Shown in pieces: positions 44,634-52,400 of a stretch of 64,000 nt of DNA. Origin of the DNA: Nannocystis punicea (lineage in GTDB: Bacteria; Myxococcota_A; Polyangia; Nannocystales; Nannocystaceae); assembly GCF_026965555.1 (NCBI RefSeq), contig NZ_CP114040.1, positions 8,282,001-8,346,000 on the forward strand, written 5' to 3'. The number at the start of each line of letters is the position of its first letter. Within the stretch, counting starts at the first letter, position 1. Below the pieces are notes generated by a model that saw only the letters and a program-made list of their open reading frames with translations, did no database searches and was not told the DNA's origin. Position numbers and translations under genes: made by a program.

Positions 44634-44996
44634 TCATTCCGGCTTGAACGCGAACGGATAGCTGACCTTGACCGTGCCCTCGTCCGGGCGGACGAACAGC
44701 CAGCCCCGCACCGTCGCCGCGACGCAGGCCTCGACCTTCGCGTCGGCCAGGGTCGAGTCCTTGACCTCGCTGCGGACGACGTGGCCGTCGGTCCCGATCT
44801 CGAAGTCCACCGTCAGGCTGCCGGCGAGCTCCGGCTTGCGGGTCAGGCCCTCGTCGTAACAGGCGCGGACCTCCGGCATGTGGGCGCGCACGATCCGCCG
44901 GATCAGGCTCTGGTAGAGCGTCTCGTCATCCGCGCGCGCCGGGGCGGCCGCGGTCACGATCGTGGTGAGCATCAACAGCGAGAACATCTTGCGCAT
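44634..44996 (-). CDS. AgmX/PglI C-terminal (TonB-like) domain protein
   Basis: The ATG at 44994-44996 gives 120 residues starting MRKMFSLLMLTTIVTAAAPA, a signal peptide. The mature part follows the AgmX/PglI C-terminal pattern: LIRRIVRAHMPEVRACYDEG, LTVDFEIGTDGHVVRSEVKD, VEACVAATVRGWLFVRPDEG and VKVSYPFAF. The spaced cysteines of the CYDEG and EACV motifs are typical. In myxobacteria the family is linked to gliding and envelope systems such as AglX/AgmX. Here it is a free-standing periplasmic domain, and no motility genes are nearby. Confidence 0.85.
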   Translation of the reverse strand: MRKMFSLLMLTTIVTAAAPARADDETLYQSLIRRIVRAHMPEVRACYDEGLTRKPELAGSLTVDFEIGTDGHVVRSEVKDSTLADAKVEACVAATVRGWLFVRPDEGTVKVSYPFAFKPE

Positions 44997-45143
44997 GGGG
45001 TCGCGTCTCCTTCGTTCGCCCCGTCTCACGGACGCCCGAGCGCGAGGTTCCCGACGGCCGCGATCTTTCTCGCGATTTTTTCAAAAGGGGCCCGCGCGGC
45101 GTTGCCAGGGCGTTGCCGGGCCCGCAGCGAGCTCGGGGGGGCT

Positions 45144-46187
45144 TCAGGCCGCGGGCGCGAGCGACACTGCGGGGACGCGCGCGGCGATCAGCTCGCCGAG
45201 GAAATCGGCGAACGAGACGCCGGCGGCGGCGAGGGCCATGCGGAAGCCGGAGCCCGGGCCGAGGTCGGGATTGGCGTTGACGTCGATGATCTGGATCGCG
45301 CCATTGGCGAGGCGGAGGTCGAAGCGGCAATAGCCGGTCATGCCGAGCAACGTGGCCGCGCGCGTGCACACCGCCACGATCTCGGCGTGGACGGCGGGGT
45401 CGAGGTCGTCGGCGATCCGGCTCTCGGTCGCCTGCGCCTCCGGCGAGGAGCTCTCCCACTTGGCGGTCCAGCCGACCACGCGGCGCCCGCCGGCGAGGGT
45501 CGGCCCGAACACGATCTGTCCCGGCGGCAAGGCGACGAGGCCGCGCGGGCCGGCGTGGTAGAGCGCGAGGTTGTACTCGGGGCCGTCGACGAAGGCCTCG
45601 ATCAGCGCCGGCTGATGGTGGCGGGCCCACACCTGACGCGCGCGGGCCAGCGCCGCCTCGGCGTCGACGCACACGCTGCCGCCGTCGATGCCGACGCCCC
45701 CGCCCTCGCGCGCCGGCTTGACGATGACCCGGCCCGAGGCCGCGCGGGCGAGCAATTCGCGGATGTCCCCGAGGACATGTTCTTCGGAGCATCCCGGCGC
45801 GACGGCGAAGCCGGCCGGGGTCGGCACGCCGGTCTGGCGCAGGAACTGCTTGACGAACGGCTTGTCCTGGCAGAGCGCGAGGGTCACCGGGTCGCAGCCG
45901 CAGCAGGGGATCCCGAACATGTCGAGGCCGAGCGCCAGGTGGGCCTCGAATTGAGTGCGGCCGACGGCGCCCTCGCAGAGGTTGAACACGATGTCGGGCG
46001 CGGCAGCGCGGACGGCCGCCAGCGCGGCGGGGATCGAGTCGCCGACCGGCACCAGAGTGCAGGCGTGCAGCGGCGCGAGCGCGGCGTGGACGTCGCGCGC
46101 GGCGGCCGACAGCTCGGGCTCGCCGAGGAGCGCGGCCGCGGGCGGATCGGTGGAGGAAGCGACGTGATACGTGATGGCGATCCGCAT
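45144..46187 (-). CDS. D-Ala-D-Ala ligase-like ATP-grasp enzyme, first of a pair
   Basis: This 347-residue protein starts MRIAITYHVASSTDPPAAAL. It has the D-alanine-D-alanine ligase plan: DIVFNLCEGAVGRTQFEAHL, FGIPCCGCDPVTLALCQDKP, VIVKPAREGGGVGIDGGSVC, LIEAFVDGPEYNLALYHAGP, and YCRFDLRLANGAIQIIDVNA followed by NPDLGPGSGF. Most ligases use NPNPG at the last motif. A 14-bp array copy lies in frame (45759-45800), encoding part of GCSEEHVLGDIRELL. The paralogous gene ends 33 bp upstream, so both are likely in one operon. They may form a two-enzyme peptide ligase system rather than a cell-wall enzyme. Confidence 0.88.
   Translation of the reverse strand: MRIAITYHVASSTDPPAAALLGEPELSAAARDVHAALAPLHACTLVPVGDSIPAALAAVRAAAPDIVFNLCEGAVGRTQFEAHLALGLDMFGIPCCGCDPVTLALCQDKPFVKQFLRQTGVPTPAGFAVAPGCSEEHVLGDIRELLARAASGRVIVKPAREGGGVGIDGGSVCVDAEAALARARQVWARHHQPALIEAFVDGPEYNLALYHAGPRGLVALPPGQIVFGPTLAGGRRVVGWTAKWESSSPEAQATESRIADDLDPAVHAEIVAVCTRAATLLGMTGYCRFDLRLANGAIQIIDVNANPDLGPGSGFRMALAAAGVSFADFLGELIAARVPAVSLAPAA
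45759..45800. repeat. 14-bp RCATGY array (3 units) inside an ATP-grasp gene
   Basis: ATGTCCC (45763), ATGTTC (45777) and ATCCCG (45791) are 14 bp apart. ATGTCC-CCGA-GGACAT is a perfect stem-loop in coding sequence. Confidence 0.75.
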
Positions 46188-46220
46188 GGGGGCTCCGGCG
46201 AGTCGAGGTCGAGAGTGAAG

Positions 46221-47276
46221 CTAATGTTCGGGGGCAGCGGGGGAAGGAAGCTGGCGCTCGGGGCTCGCCCAGCGCTGGGTGGCCGCGGCGAGGATGCGGC
46301 CGATCAATTGCTCGTAGCTCCAGCCGTGGCCGCGAGCGATGATGACGAGGTCGCTGCTGACCGGGTGGAGGCCCGGCAGCGGATTCACCTCGATGAAGTT
46401 GGGGTCGCCGCGGCGGTCGCAGCGGATGTCGATGCGCGACAGGTCGCGGCAGCCGAACACGCGGTGGACGTCGAGCGCGAGGGCGCGGATGGCGTCGAGT
46501 CGGGCGGCGTCGACCCGCCCCGACTGCACGAGCTCGTCGGTCATGACATAGCGGACCTGGTTGAGGTAGTCGCGCTTGACCTCGAGCGAGTAGACGAACG
46601 CCTCTTCGGGCTCCCGCGGGGTCACCTGCATCACGCCGACGACCTCGGCGGCGGCGCCGTTGCCGACCACGCCGACCGTGAACTCGTCGCCCGACAGGAA
46701 CTCCTCGACGAGGACGGCCTGGCGGTAGTCGCGTTGCAGCTGGGCGACGCGCTCGCGCAGGGCGGCCTCGTCGCGGCACACCGAGTTCTTGCGGATGCCC
46801 ATCGACGAGCCCTCGGCGACCGGCTTGACGAACAGCGGATAGGCGAGCCGGGTCGCGCCGAGCGGCTCGTCGGCGCCGACGATCTGGAACGGCGCCGTGC
46901 GGATCCCGTGGGCGGCGGCGAAGATCTTGGCCACGCCCTTGTCGAGCGCCAGCGCCAGCGCGAACGGGCCCGAGCCGGTGTTGGGGATCCCCAGCACCTC
47001 GAGCACCGCGGGGATCTGCGACTCGCGGCCGCGCCCGCCGACGCCCTCGGCGAAGTTGAACACCCCCTCGATGCGCCGCTCCGGCGGACGCTCCGCCAGC
47101 GCCGCCAGCAGCGGCTCGCCCCACCCCAGCCGCTCGACCTCGTGGCCCATGCCGCGCAAGGCCCGGTCGATGGCGTCGACGGTCTCGACCGAGTCGAACT
47201 CCTCGAAGCGATCGATCGGCTCGCCGGGAGATGGACCGAGCTCGGGCTTGAGGTTGTACGTCAAGCCGAGGCGCAT
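46221..47276 (-). CDS. D-Ala-D-Ala ligase-like ATP-grasp enzyme, second of a pair
   Basis: The ATG at 47274-47276 gives 351 residues starting MRLGLTYNLKPELGPSPGEP. Motifs include GVFNFAEGVGGRGRESQIPA, GIPNTGSGPFALALALDKGV, YPLFVKPVAEGSSMGIRKNS, VLVEEFLSGDEFTVGVVGNG, RIDIRCDRRGDPNFIEVNPL and PGLHPVSSDL. These match the Ddl fold with ATP-binding Lys and the Mg-binding Glu/Asn. The gene is transcribed before the other ATP-grasp gene, 33 bp away. Paired Ddl-like enzymes of this kind occur in uncharacterised operons; substrates are unknown. Confidence 0.88.
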   Translation of the reverse strand: MRLGLTYNLKPELGPSPGEPIDRFEEFDSVETVDAIDRALRGMGHEVERLGWGEPLLAALAERPPERRIEGVFNFAEGVGGRGRESQIPAVLEVLGIPNTGSGPFALALALDKGVAKIFAAAHGIRTAPFQIVGADEPLGATRLAYPLFVKPVAEGSSMGIRKNSVCRDEAALRERVAQLQRDYRQAVLVEEFLSGDEFTVGVVGNGAAAEVVGVMQVTPREPEEAFVYSLEVKRDYLNQVRYVMTDELVQSGRVDAARLDAIRALALDVHRVFGCRDLSRIDIRCDRRGDPNFIEVNPLPGLHPVSSDLVIIARGHGWSYEQLIGRILAAATQRWASPERQLPSPAAPEH

Positions 47277-47648
47277 GCGACCTCCCCTACCGAGCGCATC
47301 CACCGAGAGAAAGGAGCCGACCGACGAATGGCCGCTACGCGAACGCGGCGGCCGGCGGCAGGGGGAGGTTTCGCGGATGCACCCGGAGGTTCCAATGTGG
47401 CGTCTCGGCTCGCAACCATAGCCACTTCGTCGCCGGGGGAAAGAAAAAACTTCGCCAGGACCGTCGGACGGCCCGCGAGCGCGAGACGCCGGCCGGTGCG
47501 GTGCCGAGTCCCCGGGCCGAGTCCGGCGGGGGACCCCCCGGTGCGGCATCGCGCCTGTCACCCCATTGTCGGCAGCGCCGGGCGGTGCACGCGCTGCTGC
47601 CATTGCAACCAGCGTCCGCGTCGATCGACACGCCGTTCCGCGGGCGAA
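47277..47648. other. Intergenic region of 372 bp, no gene seen
   Basis: It separates two minus-strand genes. An A-rich patch near 47440-47455 is the only compositional break. No repeat array is present. Confidence 0.45.
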
Positions 47649-48023
47649 TCATCGCGAATCGTCGGGCGGGCAGCCGCAGTATCGCTGCACCAGCCCGAGC
47701 AGCAGGTCGAGGTCGATCGGCTTGCGCACGACCGCGGCCACGCCCGACGGCGCGGCCTCCGGGGCCGACGCCGACATCACCACCACCGGCAAGGCGAGCA
47801 GGCGGTCCTGCGCCCGCAGGCGGCTCAGGACCTGCCAGCCGTCGACCAGCGGCATCATCAGGTCGAGCAAGATGAGGCACGGGTCGCGGCCCTCCCCGTG
47901 CAGATAGGCCAGCGCCTGCTTGCCGTCGGCGACCTCGTGGACGACGTAGCCCTCGTCGCGCAGCAGCTCGGCCACGACATCGCGGATGTCGTCGTCGTCC
48001 TCGATGAGCAAGACGGGCAGCAT
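47649..48023 (-). CDS. Single-domain response regulator
   Basis: The ATG at 48021-48023 gives 124 residues, a lone receiver domain. It starts MLPVLLIEDDDDIRDVVAEL, with the acidic cluster after LLIE. The phospho-acceptor Asp is in LILLDLMMPLVDGW, the switch residue in VVVMSAS, and the Lys in VVRKPIDLDLLLG. It shares the PID motif after the lysine and the overall length with the regulator at 10.2 kb, so both may belong to one lineage. No kinase is adjacent, which is common for myxobacterial receiver-only regulators. Confidence 0.9.
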   Translation of the reverse strand: MLPVLLIEDDDDIRDVVAELLRDEGYVVHEVADGKQALAYLHGEGRDPCLILLDLMMPLVDGWQVLSRLRAQDRLLALPVVVMSASAPEAAPSGVAAVVRKPIDLDLLLGLVQRYCGCPPDDSR

Positions 48024-48193
48024 CGATCCAACGATGTTCGCAGTGGTTCGCGGCGACAAGCGCGGCCGAGGTCGCTGCGCACATTGCGGCCCGTCCAGGC
48101 CCAGCGGCGCCGCGCGGCCGCCCGCGAGACGTTCGCCGGGCCGCGCCGCCCCGACCGGCGCGAGCACGAAGGTGGCGACACGCTCGAGGCACG

Positions 48194-49348
48194 ATGCTCC
48201 CCGCCCCCGATGCCGTCACTTGCGCCGACGACGCCGGACTCGTCTACGTGACCGATGCGAACCCGGGGATCCGCCGCCGCCGCGCCGGCAACGGGTTCGC
48301 CTACCGCGACGCGAAAGGCCGCCCGGTCCGCGACGCGGAGCTATTGGCGCGCATCCGCCGGCTGGCGATCCCACCGGCCTGGACGGAGGTGTGGATCTGC
48401 CCCGATCCACGCGGCCACATCCAGGCGGTCGGCCGCGACGCCCGCGGACGCAAGCAATACCGCTACCACCCGCGCTGGCGAGAGGTCCGCGACAGCACCA
48501 AGTACGAGCGCATGCTGGCGTTCGCGGCGGCGCTGCCGGCGATCCGCGCCCGCGTCGACCGCGACCTCCGCCGCCCCCGGCTCGACCGCGACAAGGTGCT
48601 CGCCACTGTGGTGCGACTGCTCGACGCCACGCACATCCGCATCGGCAACCCCGAATACGCGCACTCCAACGATTCGTACGGCCTGACGACGATGCACGAC
48701 CGCCACGTGCAGATCCACGGCAAGCACATCGAGTTCCGCTTCCGCGGCAAGGCCGGCAAGCTGCACCGCGTCGCCCTCGACGACGCCCGCCTGGCGAAGA
48801 TCGTCCGCAGCTGCCGCGACGTGCCGGGCCAGGACCTGTTCCAATTCTACGACCACGCCGGCACCCACCACGCGATCGGCTCGGCCGACGTCAACGCCTA
48901 CCTGCGCGCCTGCTCGGGCAGCGAGTTCAGCGCCAAGGACTTCCGCACGTTCGCCGGCACGGTGCTGGCGGCGGAGGAGCTGTGGCGCGACCCCAGGCCG
49001 GAGCAGAAGTACCGCCGCAAGCAGGCGGTCACGCGGGCGATCGAGCGGGTCGCCGGCTGCCTCGGCAACACCGCGACGGTGTGCCGCAAGTGCTACGTGC
49101 ACCCCTCGGTGCTCGAGGCCTACGAGGACGGGGCGCCGCTGCCGGCCGCGCCCCGCGGGCCCCGGGCCTATCAGGCGCTGCGCCCCGAGGAGCGCCGCGC
49201 GGTCGCCCTCCTGCTCGAGCAGCAGCGGACCGCCGGCCAGCGCACCCTGTCGGCCCGCCTGGCCGCGTCGCTGAAGGACCGCCGCGCGGCCCGCCACGCC
49301 GCGCCGCGCCGCGCCGCGCGTCACGTCGAGGAGCGCCGGGCCGCCTGA
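48194..49348 (+). CDS. DNA topoisomerase IB
   Basis: This 384-residue protein matches bacterial type IB topoisomerases, which relax supercoils through a 3'-phosphotyrosine intermediate. Motifs include YRYHPRWREVRDSTKYERML, IRIGNPEYAHSNDSYGLTTM, HIEFRFRGKAGKLHRVALDD, FQFYDHAGTHHAIGSADVNA and KDFRTFAGTVLAAEELW. The catalytic tyrosine is in CRKCYVHPSVLEAYEDG. An Arg/Ala-rich tail of about 50 residues is likely a nonspecific DNA-binding extension. The start MLPAPDAVTC gives the usual N-terminal strand (GLVYVTDANPGIRRRRAGNG). The gene converges on the giant signalling gene across a 14-bp array. Confidence 0.95.
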   Translation: MLPAPDAVTCADDAGLVYVTDANPGIRRRRAGNGFAYRDAKGRPVRDAELLARIRRLAIPPAWTEVWICPDPRGHIQAVGRDARGRKQYRYHPRWREVRDSTKYERMLAFAAALPAIRARVDRDLRRPRLDRDKVLATVVRLLDATHIRIGNPEYAHSNDSYGLTTMHDRHVQIHGKHIEFRFRGKAGKLHRVALDDARLAKIVRSCRDVPGQDLFQFYDHAGTHHAIGSADVNAYLRACSGSEFSAKDFRTFAGTVLAAEELWRDPRPEQKYRRKQAVTRAIERVAGCLGNTATVCRKCYVHPSVLEAYEDGAPLPAAPRGPRAYQALRPEERRAVALLLEQQRTAGQRTLSARLAASLKDRRAARHAAPRRAARHVEERRAA

Positions 49349-49362
49349 GCGGCTGCGCCGGA

Positions 49363-49432
49363 GGACATGTCTCCATGGGCATGCCCCGGGGGACATGCTC
49401 CTCGGGACATTTCCTGAAGGACAGCCGGCGTC
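49363..49432. repeat. 14-bp RCATGY array (5 units), between convergent genes
   Basis: Units begin GGACATGTC (49363), GGGCATGCC (49377), GGACATGCT (49391), GGACATTTC (49405) and GGACAGCC (49419): every step is 14 bp. It fills the 82-bp gap between the convergent topoisomerase and signalling genes and reaches the latter's stop. This is the clearest array in the window. Confidence 0.9.
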
Positions 49433-52400
49433 AGCGCTTCTTGCGGCGCAGCCCGTCCTGCATGCAGACCAGCAGCGCCTCGCGCAGGGTCGAGAGGGTG
49501 GCGATCCGGTTGAGCTCGATGCCGAGGGAGATGATCGACGAGGCGACGTCGGGGCGGACGCCGACGACGATCCCGCGGGCGCCGAGCAGCTGGACGGCGC
49601 GGATCAGGGCGATGATGTGCTGGGCGGTGCCGGTGTCGACGACCTCGACGCCGGTGAGGTCGATGATGGCGAAGCGCGCGCGCAGGCGGCCGATCGCGTC
49701 GAGCAGCAGCTCCTGCATGCGCATGGCCTGGCCGGGATCGATGGTGCCGAACAGCGGCATCAGCACCACGCCCTCCCACACCTCGATGATCGGCGTCGAC
49801 AGCTGGCGGATCGCCTCCTGCTGGGCGGCGATGATCTCGAGCTTGTCGCGCAGGCTGGCCTCGGTGCGCTTGCGGGCGGTCGCGTCGAAGAAGAAGCCGC
49901 GCCGCAGCGGGCCGTCGCCGCGGGCCTTCTGGCCCCCGCGGATGCTGTGCAGCCACAGCTCCTCGCCGTCCTCGGCGCGCACGCGGAACTCGAGCTCGCG
50001 GGCCTCGCCGCCGATGGCCGACAGGTGCAGCGCCAGCGCCTCGCGGTCGTCCGGGTGGGTGATGCCGGGCAAGAACCCGAATTCGGCGGTGAAGCGGGCG
50101 CTGCCGTGGCCGAGCAGCGCGGCCACCTGCGGGCCGATGTAGGTGAGCCGGCCGGCGACGACGTCGGCCTCCCACGGGATCGCGCCGGCGCTCTCGACCA
50201 GCTGGCGCATCCGGTCCTCGCTCTCGCGCAGGCCCTGCTCGACCTGCTTGCGCTCGCGGTTCTCGCGGGCGAGGTCGCCGTACAGCGACGAGACGGCCAG
50301 GGAGATCGCGGCCTGCGTCAGCAGCAGCTCCAGCACCGCCGTGCGCTGCGGGGTGAAGGCGCCGCTCATCCAGTTGTTCTCGAGGTAGAGCACGCCGACC
50401 AGGCCGCCCGAGCGGACGATCGGCACGCACAGCACGCTGCGCACCTGGCCGGCGGCGAGGTGCGGGTCGGCGGCGAACAGCGGGCTGCTGCGGGCGTCGG
50501 TCAGCAGCACCTGCTCGCGGGTGCGGCGGACGTACTGCACGATCGACAGCGCCAGCTCGTCGCCGGCCGCGAGCGGGCGGGTCGCCGGCAGGGTGACCTC
50601 GACGCCCTGGTCGCCGGTCCGCGCGCCGGCTGCGACCACCAGCCGCTCGCGCTCCAGCAGCAGCAGGTGGCCGTTCTGCGCCCCGGCGTGCTCGAGCACG
50701 ATGTGCATCAGGCTGCTGAGCAGCTTGTCCTGCATCAGCTCGCCCGACAGCGCCTGCGTTGCCTTGACGACCGCGAGCGCGTCGACCGACAGCCACTGCG
50801 AGCCGGGCGGGGTCATCGGCCCGAGCTCGGGCACCCGCGAGGCCAGCTGCGCCAGCTTGGCGGACGCGCCCCAGCGGGCGTAGAGGCTGCGCGCGCGCTC
50901 GAAGTAGGCGACCGCGGCGATGCCGAGGCCGAGCGCGCGCGCCAGCTCGCCGGCCCGCTCGCAGGCGATCGCCTCGACGGCCAGGAACGACTCCTGTGCG
51001 GCCGACCGCGCCGCCGCCTCGAGCCGCGGCAAGGCCTCGGCCGAGCGCCCCTCGAGGCGCAGCAGCTCGGCGCCGAGGAGCTCGGCGCGGGCGCGGAAGT
51101 TGGCCGGGCAGCCGGTCGCCAGCCGCTCGGTCAGGGCCGCCTGGACGCGCACGCGCTCGAGCATCTCGGCCCGCCGCACCGGCTCGCGGTCGGCCACCGC
51201 GGCGGCCACGAGGGCGCAGTAGAAGTCGCCGTCGGCGCCGAGGAAGGTGCCGAGCAGGCCGTTGCCCTTGGTCGCGGCGAAGCGGTCGGCGGCCTGCAGG
51301 GCGCCGCCGAGGTCGCCGAGCAGGTAGAGCCGCTGCATGCGCAAGAAGTGGTGGGTGCCGAGCGCCGAGCCGGCCGTCTTCGTCACCGGCTCGACGGCGT
51401 CGTCGGCGTCGACCCGGGCGCCGCGCAGGCGCGGCAGCTGGGCCAGCACCACGTCGACGGTCATGACCGCGATCTCGTGCTGCATCTGCACGTAGCTGCT
51501 GCGATGGCGGGCCCACTGCTCCTCGACCTGGGCCAGGGCGTCGCCGCGGCACAGGAGCAGGGTGTCCTGGCCGAGCAAGGCGAACGCGCCGTAGGCCGAG
51601 AGGTCGCCGGCCTCGATGCCGGCCTGCTGACCCGCGCGCAGGTGGGCCAGGATCTGCGGCAGCGGCTCGTGCCACGGGCCGCTGAACCAGCCGTAGATCG
51701 TGCGCACCTTGGCGTGCACGCCGGCGTCGGCGATGGCGTCGAGCCGGCGCAGGGTCATGCGCGCGATCCGGCCCGACATGTCGTGCTCGCCGAGCACGGT
51801 CACCAGCAGCAGGGCGAACGAGGCGTAGCCGACCACCGAGTCGCGCGTCTCGCCGTGGACCAGCGACAGCTCGACGAGGCGCAGGATGATGATCGAGAAC
51901 AGGACGATGTCGAGGTAGAAGCTCGACGGCAGCAGGCTGACCAGCACCTGCGCCGCGACCCGCCGCGCCGGGTCGGCGACCGAGGTCGCGTGCTCCATCG
52001 CCTCGATGTCGAGCGCCGAGAAGCGGGCCACCGCCAGCTCGATCATCGGCCCGAACGCGGCCAGGCGCGCCTCCGGGGTCGCCGGGATGTCGATGCCGAG
52101 CTCGCGCAGCGCCTTCTGGCCGACGTCGAGGCTCTCCTGCATTCGCCCGACCGAGTAGTAGAGGCTGATCTGCAGCGTGAAGATCTCGGCCCGCTCGAGC
52201 GGCCCGCGGGCGTGCGACAGCGCGGCCTCGAACAGCTGCTCCGCCGCTTCGTTGTCGTTGCACAGATATGCGCATTCGGACAGGTCGCGGTGGAGGTCGA
52301 AGGTCAGCTGGAAGTGCGCGTCCCAGGCGTCGGCCGGCAGGAGGGCGAGCGCGACCCGCAGGTAGATGAGCGCCGAGGCGTAGGCGTTGGCCTGCTTGGC

